From Nonomuraea longispora (GTDB taxonomy: Bacteria > Actinomycetota > Actinomycetes > Streptosporangiales > Streptosporangiaceae): a stretch of DNA of 64,000 nt. The position numbers and the translations under genes were made by a program. Location of the stretch: positions 41,604-105,603 of the forward strand of contig NZ_SMJZ01000004.1 in NCBI RefSeq assembly GCF_004348345.1, read 5' to 3'. Shown here piece after piece: positions 26,656 through 34,658 of the stretch (position 1 is its first letter; each line of letters starts with the position of its first letter). Below the pieces are notes generated by a model. That model was not told the DNA's origin. It saw only the letters and a program-made list of their open reading frames with translations, and searched no databases.

Positions 26656-26734
26656 TCCAGCCCGTCGCGCTGCGGAACAGTCGCTGCCTATCGACCGCCG
26701 TCGGCGAGCTACGTCCCATTTGTAGCTGGGGTCG

Positions 26735-26905
26735 GTTTCTGGGCGGCCGTCCCAAGCGGGTGCTGTTCGGCCTGGTCGCCAACCGGGCACTGGCCCCGTC
26801 CTCCAAGCTCTTTCGACGAGGTCGCAAACCTGCTCAACCTTGAGGCCGCCCTGTTGCTCTTCGACACCACCAGCACCACGCCTCCTCGGCCCTGCTGAGG
26901 ACCGC
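26735..26905 (+). pseudogene. IS1634-like transposase remnant
   Basis: Two frames give VLFGLVANRALAPSSKL and VANLLNLEAALLLFDTTST, in the order and spacing of IS1634/IS4-group transposases ('VLFALVANRALAPSSK... LLFFDTTSTYF'), with the DDE Asp in FDTT. Intervening sequence is deleted and the frame is broken. The following bases to 27046 encode VEDTTFFDYGSPHRALTSLT before a stop, a tail I do not recognise. Confidence 0.5.
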
Positions 26906-27048
26906 TGTGGCATAGAACCGGCTCCACGCTTTCAGGGGATTGACAGCCGTCGGCGGGGACGTCGCCGTCGAGGACACCACGTTCTTCGACTACGGAAGCC
27001 CCCATCGGGCTCTCACCAGCCTGACGGGCTTCCGGACCTGGTAACCCG

Positions 27049-28194
27049 TCACCACTCGGCGAAGGAGCCGTCAGCGTGCCGCCACAGCGGGCTACGCCAG
27101 CGGTGCCCCTGCCGCGCCATCCGCTCCACCTCGGCTTCGTCGATCTCGATGCCGAGCCCAGGGCGGGTGGAGCGGGTGGCGTACCCGCCGGGGAAGGTCA
27201 GCGGGGCGGGATCGAGGAGATAGTCCAGAACGTCGTTGCCCTGGTTGTAGTGGATGCCGACGCTCTGCTCCTGGATGAGGAAGTTGGGGATGGTGAAGGC
27301 CAGTTGCAGGCTGGAGGCCAGTGAGATGGGGCCGAGCGGGCAGTGCGGGGCCATGGTCACGTCGTAGGTCTCGGCCATCGCAGCGATCCGGCGGACCTCC
27401 GAAATTCCGCCGGCGTGGCTCACGTCAGGTTGGGCCACCGCGATGCCGTGCCCGATGACATCGCGAAAGTCCCACCGCGAGAACAACCGCTCACCGGTCG
27501 CGAGCGGGATGGACGTGCTCGTGGCGAGCGCGGCCAGGTTACGTGAGTGCTCGGGCAGCACCGCCTCCTCCACGAACAGCGGCAGGTACGGCTCCAGCAT
27601 CGGCAGCAGCCGCCGGGCCATGGCGGTGGAGGCCCGGCCGTGCAGGTCCACCACCAGGTCGTGGTGCTCGCCGATGGCCTCGCGCACGGCGGCGACGCGC
27701 TGGACGACCTCCATGGTGCGGGCCGGGGTGTCGATGGCGGTCAGCTCGGCGGAGCCGTTCATCTTGACGGCGGTGAAACCTGCCTCGATCTGAGCCACGG
27801 CAAGCTCGGCCACCTCGGCGGGCCGGTCGCCGCCGATCCAGGCGTACATGCGGACTTTCTCGCGTACCGGGCCGCCCAGCAACTGGTGCACGGGCAGCCC
27901 GGCGGCCTTGCCGGCGATGTCCCACAGCGCCTGGTCGATCCCGGCGACCGCGCTGGACAGCACCGGACCGCCCCGGTAGAAGCCGCCCTTGGTGAGGACC
28001 TGCCAGTGGTCCTCGATGCGCAGCGGGTCCTCGCCGATCAGGTAGTCGGCCAGTTCGGCGACGGCGGCCCGGACGGTTTCGGCCCGGCCTTCGACGACCG
28101 GCTCGCCCCAGCCGGTGATGCCCTCGTCGGTGCGGATGCGCAGGAACAGCCAACGGGGTGGGACGAGGAAGGTGTCCATGGAGACGATCTTCAT
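27049..28194 (-). CDS. dgoD: galactonate dehydratase (enolase superfamily)
   Basis: A 381-residue mandelate-racemase/muconate-lactonizing-type enzyme with the galactonate dehydratase pattern: GITGWGEPVVEGRAETV at the N-terminal capping domain, general acid His in VVDLHGRAS (about 185, also with metal Asp), metal Glu in LFVEEAVLPEH (about 212) and LATGERLF (about 238), catalytic His in MAPHCPLGPI (about 287) and IQEQSVGIHYN (about 312). It converts D-galactonate to 2-keto-3-deoxygalactonate. Last gene of the minus-strand sugar import operon. GGAG five bases before ATG 28194. Confidence 0.94.
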   Translation of the reverse strand: MKIVSMDTFLVPPRWLFLRIRTDEGITGWGEPVVEGRAETVRAAVAELADYLIGEDPLRIEDHWQVLTKGGFYRGGPVLSSAVAGIDQALWDIAGKAAGLPVHQLLGGPVREKVRMYAWIGGDRPAEVAELAVAQIEAGFTAVKMNGSAELTAIDTPARTMEVVQRVAAVREAIGEHHDLVVDLHGRASTAMARRLLPMLEPYLPLFVEEAVLPEHSRNLAALATSTSIPLATGERLFSRWDFRDVIGHGIAVAQPDVSHAGGISEVRRIAAMAETYDVTMAPHCPLGPISLASSLQLAFTIPNFLIQEQSVGIHYNQGNDVLDYLLDPAPLTFPGGYATRSTRPGLGIEIDEAEVERMARQGHRWRSPLWRHADGSFAEW

Positions 28195-28205
28195 GGGGCT
28201 CCGTT

Positions 28206-28961
28206 CTAGGAGGAAGTGGTGGAGATGCTCCAGCCGCCGTCGACGTTGGGGCAGGCGCCGGTGATGAAGGAGGCCACCGGAGCGGCGAGGAAGGCGACGG
28301 CTGCGGCCACCTCGTCGGGGGTGCCGAAGCGGCCCGCCGGGGTTTCGGCGATGCTGGCGGCCCGGCCCTGCTCGTCGATGCCGTCCCGGCGGGGCTCATG
28401 ATCGGGCCGGGGACGATCGCGTTGACGCGCACCTGAGGGCGTACTCGACGGCAAGCTGCCGGGTCAGCGACTGCAGACCGCCCTTGGCGGCGGCGTACGG
28501 CGCGCAACCGGGGATGCCGGTCTGCGCGTGCACGGAGGAGGTGATGACCAGCGCCTCGGAGCTTTCGGCCAGCAGCGGGCAGAACGTGCGCGCCGCCAGG
28601 TGGGCAGCCCTGAGCGAGACGTCGATCTGCAGGTCCCAGTCGGTCTCGGGCATCCGGTGCACCGGCCGGGCAGGCACCACCCGGCCGGGGCCGGGCCGTT
28701 GGCGTGCAGCACGTCCAGCCGACCGACCCGATCACGCAACTCCTCCAGGACGGCGGCCCAGTCACGGGCGGAGGAGACGTCCAGGTGCACGAACGCGGCC
28801 CGCTCGCCGATCGCGGCGGCCACATCGCGGCCCCGCTCGTCGGCGATGTCGGCCAGCAGCACCCGTGCCCCCTCGGCGGCCGGACGGCGGGCGGTGGCCG
28901 CGCCGATGCCCGAGGCGGCGCCGGTGACCAGGGCCGTCCTGGCCTCGAAGCGGCCGTTCAT
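28206..28961 (-). pseudogene. SDR-family oxidoreductase (sugar dehydrogenase-like), frameshifted
   Basis: The pieces of one ~250-residue SDR are split among frames. TALVTGAASGIGAATA with the NAD motif starts at ATG 28961 (overlapping the upstream stop, ATGA). Near 28690 the frame changes to RMPETDWDLQIDVSLRAAHL, ITSSVHAQTG and the catalytic YAAAKGG. Near 28440 it changes to [14 protein letters not shown], and near 28395 to [20 protein letters not shown] and the end VDGGWS. All catalytic parts are present but in three to four frames. Either a recent pseudogene or clustered assembly indels; in context it would be the galactose/aldose dehydrogenase giving galactonate. Confidence 0.85.
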
Positions 28962-30196
28962 CGCTGCCCCGCGAACAGTGCGTTGGCGGTGACCTGCAGG
29001 TCCACATCAGCCCACATCGGATGGTGCGGGGCCGCGTTCGAGCAGACCACGGTGCCCCGCGCGCCGACCCGCCGGGCATGCTGAACCGCGTCCAGGCACA
29101 TTCCGGCTCCTACGGGCCCCTCCTCGAAGGTGCCGTGCAGCGGGGTGTAGCCGATCCAGCCCTCGCCGAACACCAGGGGCAGATCCCGGGCGGCGGACCA
29201 GTCGGCGGCCACCTCGATCCAGATGCGCAGCGTCTCGGCCATGCCATAGCCGTACACCGCGTGCCGGTCGTACAGCCAGCGGTCGAACCGGGCCGGATCG
29301 CACCAGTCGTGGAGGTACACCTCGCGGCCCGGCACCACTGTGGCCGCGCTGCGCCACTGCTGCTCAGGATGCCAGTCCTGCAGGTCGGGGGCGTCCGGGC
29401 GCAGCAGTTCCCGCCGGGCGCGCTCCTGCGGGAACGGCACGGTGGTGTCGCGCAGCGCGAAGGCGTCGATCAGTTCGTCCAGGACCCCGTAGACGTAGGG
29501 GTGGAAGACGGCGACGTCGATGTTGGCCGGGATGCCGCGCATCTCGGCGTGCGGCACGCGGGCGTAGTTCACCGTCGCGGGAGTGTCCGGATGCCGGGCC
29601 TTGAACGCGTCGACGGCCTTCTCCAGGTACGGCCGCAGGCCGAGCACCGGGGACTCACCGGGCGCGAGCGCTTCGGTGAGCCAGGTGAACTGGATCTCGT
29701 TGTGCAGCTCGACGAACGCGATCTGTTCGGCCAGACCGTGCCCGGCCACGAAGTCCACCAGGTCGGCGAGGGCCTCGGCCAGCGCGTTCGCGCGCCGCTC
29801 AGCCGGCACCGCGCGCAACGCCTCATACCAGGCGGGGTCGGTCAGGAAGCTGGAGCTCTGCTGATACTCCCATGAGGAGACGATCACCCGGCAGCCGTGC
29901 CGCCGGGCGGCCTGGAACAGCGCCAGCAGATGTGCGCGGCCGTCCAGAGTCGTGCTTTCGCGGACGTCGTACCAGCGGGTGCCGAGGCCGTAACCGCGGC
30001 CGAAGGGGGCGAAAGTCAGCGCGGAGGTGTCCAGCCCGGATCCGAACAGCAGGTACGGCATGGCGCAGATGCGCACGGTGTTGTACCCGCGCGCCACCGC
30101 CTCGGTGAAGGCACGATCCAGGTCATCGAACGGCTCTTCGGGGCCGGTCCTGGTGTACCAGGTGAAGTCCCAGAGTGTGATGGTCAATGTGGTCAA
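28958..30196 (-). CDS. sugar-binding cellulase-like glycoside hydrolase (clan GH-A)
   Basis: A 412-residue (beta/alpha)8-barrel type protein without signal peptide, matching the 'sugar-binding cellulase-like' group related to GH5. It starts with a WDFTWYTRTGPEEPFDDLDR segment, carries the putative acid/base in FVELHNEIQF (about 170) and a putative nucleophile Glu in LPLVFGEGWIGYTPL (about 345). It probably hydrolyses or modifies a galactoside or oligosaccharide delivered by the ABC importer encoded upstream in the same operon. Function of the subgroup is poorly characterised, so the substrate is inference from context. Confidence 0.85.
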   Translation of the reverse strand: MTTLTITLWDFTWYTRTGPEEPFDDLDRAFTEAVARGYNTVRICAMPYLLFGSGLDTSALTFAPFGRGYGLGTRWYDVRESTTLDGRAHLLALFQAARRHGCRVIVSSWEYQQSSSFLTDPAWYEALRAVPAERRANALAEALADLVDFVAGHGLAEQIAFVELHNEIQFTWLTEALAPGESPVLGLRPYLEKAVDAFKARHPDTPATVNYARVPHAEMRGIPANIDVAVFHPYVYGVLDELIDAFALRDTTVPFPQERARRELLRPDAPDLQDWHPEQQWRSAATVVPGREVYLHDWCDPARFDRWLYDRHAVYGYGMAETLRIWIEVAADWSAARDLPLVFGEGWIGYTPLHGTFEEGPVGAGMCLDAVQHARRVGARGTVVCSNAAPHHPMWADVDLQVTANALFAGQR

Positions 30197-30209
30197 GAGG
30201 TCGGCTCCC

Positions 30210-31106
30210 TCAGGATTTGACGGCGCCCGCGGTCAGGCCGTCGAGCAGCTGTTTGCGCAGCAGGATGAACATGATCAGGCTGGGTATGGCGGCCAGCACG
30301 CTGCCGGCCAGCACCAGGTCGACCTGATGGGCCTCGGCGGCGTACAGCGACTGGATGCCCAACGGCAGCGTGTACTGGGCCGGGTCGGAGACCACGATGA
30401 GCGGCCAGAAGAAGCTGTTGTAGCTGTTGAGGAAGCTCCATACGGCCAGCGCGCCCAACGCGGGACGCAGCAGCGGCAGCACCACGCGGGTGAACAACCC
30501 GAACTCCGAGGCGCCGTCGATGCGGGCGGCCTCCAGCACCGAGTCAGGCACGGCCTGCTCGGCATACTGGCGCATCATGAAGATCCCGAACGCGGGGGCC
30601 ACCCACGGCACGATCAGGCTGAAGTAGACGTTGGTGACGCCGGCCTTGATGAGCATGACGAACAGCGGCACGACGATCACCGCGAACGGCACGGCCATGG
30701 AGCTGAACATCACGTCGAACAGCAGCCGCTTGCCGCGGAAGCGGTATTTGGCGAAGGCGAACCCCGCCAACGCGCACACGAACACCGACACCGCGGTGGA
30801 CACCACGGCCACGATGGTGCTGGTCGCGAACCAGCCCCAGAACGGCTGCGTCTCCAGCAGGCGGGTGTAGTTCTCCAGCGTGAACGGCGACGGCAGCGGC
30901 TGCGGCGGGTAGGTGAAGATGTCGCCGCGATGCTTGAACGACGAGCTGAGCGCCCACAGCAGCGGCAGCACGAACATCACCACGAGGGCGATCAGCAGCA
31001 CATACACCAGCCGGGGCCGGCGGTCGGCCGGGCTCTTGGAGCGGGGCGCGGCGCTCCGGCGGGCGCCCGGCTCAGCCGGGGCGCGCTTGGTCTGGAGGGC
31101 GCTCAC
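30210..31106 (-). CDS. carbohydrate ABC transporter permease, MalG-like
   Basis: A 298-residue permease with a Pro/Arg-rich cytoplasmic N-terminus, six membrane spans and the EAA loop EAARIDGASEFGLFTRVVLP (about 205). The C-terminal LLDGLTAGAVKS is the usual MalG-type ending. Start is GTG 31106, overlapping the stop of the MalF-like gene (GTGA). Together they import a mono- or oligosaccharide; no ATPase gene is in the operon, so a shared MsiK-type ATPase elsewhere is expected, as in other actinomycetes. Confidence 0.95.
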   Translation of the reverse strand: MSALQTKRAPAEPGARRSAAPRSKSPADRRPRLVYVLLIALVVMFVLPLLWALSSSFKHRGDIFTYPPQPLPSPFTLENYTRLLETQPFWGWFATSTIVAVVSTAVSVFVCALAGFAFAKYRFRGKRLLFDVMFSSMAVPFAVIVVPLFVMLIKAGVTNVYFSLIVPWVAPAFGIFMMRQYAEQAVPDSVLEAARIDGASEFGLFTRVVLPLLRPALGALAVWSFLNSYNSFFWPLIVVSDPAQYTLPLGIQSLYAAEAHQVDLVLAGSVLAAIPSLIMFILLRKQLLDGLTAGAVKS

Positions 31107-31984
31107 TTCTCCCTCCCCACTCCGAAGGCCGCGTTGGCGGCGCGCCCGATGAAGAAGACGATGACGAACATCACGACGCCGGCCGCGGCCGCGTAGCCGA
31201 GCTGCTGGCGGGTGAACGCCTCGCGGTAGATGAACATCGCCACCGACAGCGTTGCCTCGCCCGGCCCGCCCTTGGTCAGCAGCATGGGCTCCTCCAGGAT
31301 CTGCGCGGTGCCGACCATGACGGTGACCGCGACGAACGCGGTGACGGGCTTGAGCATGGGGAGGGTGACGTTGCGGAAGCTGCGGACCCGGCCCGCGCCG
31401 TCGATCGCGGCGGCCTCGTACAACTCGCGCGGGATGTTCTTCAGTCCGGCCAGGAAGAAGATCGTCAGGTAGCCGGTCCAGCGCCACAGCACCAGCAGCA
31501 TCACGCTGACCTTGGCCCAGGAGGGCTCCCCGAGCCAGTCGATGCCGCCCCAGCCGAAGAAGCCCCGGAGCGCGGCGTTGAACAGGCCGTATTCGCGGTC
31601 GTAGAACAGCGTGAAGACCAGCGCGATGATGATCGGTGACAGCACGACGGGGATGAAGAACGTCAGCCGGAAGAAGTCGCGGCCGCGCAAGCCTCGCGCG
31701 TTGAGCCCTTGGGCGATCAGCAGTGCAGCCGGCACCACCACGCACACCGAGAACAGCACGTACAGCACGGTGTTGACGACCGCGGACAGGAAGCTGGCAT
31801 CGCCGAACAGCCGGGTGTAGTTGTCCAGCCCGACCCACAGCGGAGTGCCGAGTCCGGCCCAGTCGGTCAGGCTCAGGTAGCCGCCGATGCCGATGGGGGT
31901 GATCAAGAACAGCGCGTACAGCAGGTAGAACGGGGAGATGAAGGCGTAAGGCGCCAGGGTCCGCCGCCTCGCAACGGACGGCAC
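31103..31984 (-). CDS. carbohydrate ABC transporter permease, MalF-like
   Basis: A 293-residue permease with six membrane spans, the MalF-type N-terminus (YAFISPFYLLYALFLITPIG) and the EAA loop EAAAIDGAGRVRSFRNVTLP (about 190). It begins one base after the binding-protein gene and overlaps the MalG-like gene by four bases. Partner subunit of the same sugar importer. Confidence 0.95.
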   Translation of the reverse strand: MPSVARRRTLAPYAFISPFYLLYALFLITPIGIGGYLSLTDWAGLGTPLWVGLDNYTRLFGDASFLSAVVNTVLYVLFSVCVVVPAALLIAQGLNARGLRGRDFFRLTFFIPVVLSPIIIALVFTLFYDREYGLFNAALRGFFGWGGIDWLGEPSWAKVSVMLLVLWRWTGYLTIFFLAGLKNIPRELYEAAAIDGAGRVRSFRNVTLPMLKPVTAFVAVTVMVGTAQILEEPMLLTKGGPGEATLSVAMFIYREAFTRQQLGYAAAAGVVMFVIVFFIGRAANAAFGVGREK

Positions 31985-31985
31985 G

Positions 31986-33320
31986 TCAGTTGCCCTTCTT
32001 GCTGTTGTAGGCGGCTGTCGCCTCCTTGATCGCCTCAGCGGGCTTCTTCTTGCCCTGCAGCGCCTCCAGCATGGGGCCGCCCAGCGCTTCGATCAGCACG
32101 TTGAGCTGGGAATGCTGGTAGAAGACCGGGCTGTCTTCCGAGGCGGGGGTGTAGACGTCGAACAGGCGCTGCCCGCCCAGATACTCGTCCTCGACGTCGA
32201 GGAAATCCTTGTCCTGGTACAGCGACTTGAGGGTGGGCAGGAAGCCGCCCTGCTGAAAGCGCAGCAGCTGCCCTTCCTTGGTCAGGTACGTCTGCTTGAG
32301 GAGCTCGGTGGCGGCCGCGGTGTTGGGCTTGTCCTTGAGCACGGCGAAGCCGGTGCCGCCGAGGTTGGAGGCGATGTGGCCGCCGCCCGCGAAGCGCGGC
32401 AGTGTGCGGATCCGCCACTTGCCCTTCTGCTCGGGTACGTTGGTCTGCAGGCCGTAGACGTTGTACCAGTTCGGCATCACGGCGGCGATGAGCTTGTTGT
32501 TCTTGAGCGCGGCGGTGTTCGGCGCGCCGTACGGGTCGGGCAGGGCCAGCAGGAAGCCGCTGGCCACGCCCTTGGCCATGAAGTCGAGCACCTCGACGGC
32601 CTCGGGGGAGTGCAGGATGAGGTTGCCGCTCTGGTCGAAGTAGCCGCCGCCACGCTGCAGCAGTAACTGCAGGAACGCGTTCGTGATGGAGGTGTTGTCG
32701 CCCGTGGCGACCGTGCCGAGCGACTGGCCGGTCTTCTTATGCAGGCGGGCGCCGATCTCCGCCAGCTCCTCCCAGGTGCCGACGTCTTCCGGAATGTCGT
32801 TCTTCTTGAATTCGTCCTCGCGGTAGTACATGACGCTGAGACAGGTGTCGGACTCCAGGGCGTACAGCTTGCCGTCGATGCTGTACGGGGAGGTGCGCAG
32901 CAGGTCGTCCTTGACCGGGGCGACGAGGCTGTCCAGGTCGAGCAGGAGCTGCTTGCCGATACCGCCGGTCATGACCCGAGGAAAGACACTGATCACGATC
33001 CCGATCATGTCGGGGGTCCCCGTGCCGGCCGCACCCTGTGAGACCATCTTGGTTACCAGGGCCTCGCTGTCGGCCTGGGTGGCTTTCACGGTGTAGTCGA
33101 AGGCGCCGTTCGGCGCATCACTGAGCCGCTTGGCCGACTCCGTGAAGGTCTTCACATAGCCAGGGTCGTGCGTCCAGAAGTTGATCGTCACGGCGCCCGA
33201 CGTGACCGCCGGGCCGCGGTCAGCGCCGCCGCCGCAGGCGCTGAGCACCGGCGCGGCAAGCAGACCACCGCCGATCAGACCGGTTCGACGCAGGAAGGTC
33301 CGCCGCGTCACGTCGCTCAT
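31986..33320 (-). CDS. extracellular sugar-binding lipoprotein (family 1)
   Basis: A 444-residue binding protein with a twin-arginine-like signal (TRRTFLRRTGLIGGGLLAAP) ending in lipobox VLSAC (Cys about 29), then the family 1 sugar-binding fold (INFWTHDPGYVKTFTESAKR, ALESDTCLSVMYYREDEF, GGTGFAVLKDKPNTAAATEL). It delivers sugar to the MalF/MalG-like permeases and is the first gene of the operon that ends with dgoD. GGAG (in AAGGAGTCGACG) precedes the ATG. Ligand is probably a galactoside, from the neighbouring GH35 and dgoD genes. Confidence 0.95.
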   Translation of the reverse strand: MSDVTRRTFLRRTGLIGGGLLAAPVLSACGGGADRGPAVTSGAVTINFWTHDPGYVKTFTESAKRLSDAPNGAFDYTVKATQADSEALVTKMVSQGAAGTGTPDMIGIVISVFPRVMTGGIGKQLLLDLDSLVAPVKDDLLRTSPYSIDGKLYALESDTCLSVMYYREDEFKKNDIPEDVGTWEELAEIGARLHKKTGQSLGTVATGDNTSITNAFLQLLLQRGGGYFDQSGNLILHSPEAVEVLDFMAKGVASGFLLALPDPYGAPNTAALKNNKLIAAVMPNWYNVYGLQTNVPEQKGKWRIRTLPRFAGGGHIASNLGGTGFAVLKDKPNTAAATELLKQTYLTKEGQLLRFQQGGFLPTLKSLYQDKDFLDVEDEYLGGQRLFDVYTPASEDSPVFYQHSQLNVLIEALGGPMLEALQGKKKPAEAIKEATAAYNSKKGN

Positions 33321-33500
33321 CGTCGACTCCTTCGTTGGGGGTTCGATGTGCCCCGATACGGGACTTGACGAGCAGGATGCCCCCGCACCTCATTAAAGTC
33401 AACAATAAATACGATTACTTTTTACACTAGTATGCTTAGGTGTTACGAAGGCGATCTATGGGGGCGGTGGCCGAGAGTGCGGGCGTGGCATGATTCCGCC
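33321..33500. promoter_or_regulatory. AT-rich divergent promoter of the sugar operon and its regulator
   Basis: This gap is locally AT-rich (33390-33440) and contains TACACTAGTAT (33425-33435). The promoter region of the beta-galactosidase gene has ATACTACTAGTCG at about 37067-37079; both share ACTAGT with TA-rich flanks. ACTAGT is a candidate half-site for the FadR-type regulator encoded here. No clear -35/-10 pair stands out. Confidence 0.35.
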
Positions 33501-34220
33501 ATGACGGAGATCGGAAGAGCCGGTGCGCACGACCGGGTTGTCAGCAGCCTGGGCGCGGCCATCGTCAATGGCGACATCCCACCTGACGATGATCTTGACG
33601 TGGCGGCGCTGCAGGAGCGTTTCTCTGTGAGCAGGACCGCCGTGCGTGAGGCACTGCGCGTGCTGGCCGCCAAGGGCCTCGTCGGAGCCCGGCCCAGGCG
33701 AGGTACCTTCGTGGCGCCGCGTGAGCACTGGGCGCTCCTGGATGCCGACGTGCTGCGCTGGCGCTTCGCCGATCGAGTGGACGAGACGTTCCTGGACGAG
33801 CTGGGCGAGGTACGGCTGACCGTCGAGCCGGCTGTGGCGCGCATGGCGGCGCTGCGCCGCACCGATCGCGACCTGGCCGATCTGGAAGACGCCCTGGCCG
33901 CCATGCGGACGGCGGTGGGCAGACCGGCCGTCGATCACGTAGAGGCCGACCTGGCCTTCCATCACGCCCTGCTGCGTGCCGCACACAACGAACTGATGGC
34001 GCAGATGTCCACCGCGATCGAGGCGGGGCTGCGGTTGCGTGACCAGTTCGTGCACGCGACACTCACCAGCGAATCCACCGACAAGCACGCCGAGGTGCTA
34101 CTCGCCGTGCGCAAGCAGCGGCCGAAGGCGGCCGAGACCGCGATGCGAGCGCTCATCGAGCGCTCCATCGCGGACGTCGACCTGGCCAAGAAGGTGCACG
34201 GAGAGCAGGCCGGACGCTGA
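33501..34220 (+). CDS. GntR-family regulator, FadR/FCD subfamily (DgoR-like)
   Basis: A 239-residue FCD regulator: GntR HTH (IVNGDIPPDDDLDVAALQER, FSVSRTAVREALRVLAAKGL) and an FCD domain with ligand/metal residues (AFHHALLRAAHNE, FVHATLTSESTDKHAEVLLA). Galactonate regulators of the DgoR type belong to this subfamily. It lies between the divergent sugar-import/dgoD operon and the beta-galactosidase gene. ATG 33501 has no good Shine-Dalgarno; the frame stays open to an ATG at 33432 next to the ACTAGT element, so the true start is uncertain. Confidence 0.9.
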   Translation: MTEIGRAGAHDRVVSSLGAAIVNGDIPPDDDLDVAALQERFSVSRTAVREALRVLAAKGLVGARPRRGTFVAPREHWALLDADVLRWRFADRVDETFLDELGEVRLTVEPAVARMAALRRTDRDLADLEDALAAMRTAVGRPAVDHVEADLAFHHALLRAAHNELMAQMSTAIEAGLRLRDQFVHATLTSESTDKHAEVLLAVRKQRPKAAETAMRALIERSIADVDLAKKVHGEQAGR

Positions 34221-34269
34221 ACGGCGGCAAGGCCGGACACCCAAGGCAGGCCGTCAGCGGGCCACACCG

Positions 34270-34658
34270 TCACCGGCCGCCAGCAGGGTCCAGCTCGCGC
34301 CGTCGCGGCAGCCCCTCCCAGTCGCCCCACGTCGCCACAGCGAACGCACCGCACGTCACGGCGCGCTCGCAACGGTCGCCTCCGCGCCGGCGTACGCCAG
34401 CGGCGGCGCTGGCGTCCACGGCCTGGCGCGGCGAGGCCGCGTCGAGCACGGTGCCTGCCCCGACCGCTACTCCCTGATCCCACCCCCGGCCGCCCACCGG
34501 ATGGCCTCGGCCGCGCCGGGCGTCGCCATGGTGATCTCCATCGCGCGGACGCCGGTGTCGGCGAGGGTCTCCAGCGCGGAGTTGAGGTGGCGGGAGTCAT
34601 CAGCTCTGACGATGGCGATGACGGGTAGAGCGGCCGGCGCCTCGTCCAGTGTCGTCAT
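34270..34658 (-). pseudogene. KDPG/KDPGal aldolase (Eda-like), truncated and frameshifted
   Basis: The first ~60 codons from ATG 34658 (overlapping the beta-galactosidase stop, ATGA) read a clear Eda start: LPVIAIVRADDSRHLNSALE then TGVRAMEITMATPGAAEAIR. After a frameshift near 34490 another frame gives GVAVGAGTVLDAASPRQAVD, the next conserved Eda block. The Schiff-base Lys region (F..FPA..G) and the rest of the barrel are absent. It would have cleaved 2-keto-3-deoxy-6-phosphogalactonate, completing the route begun by dgoD. Confidence 0.78.
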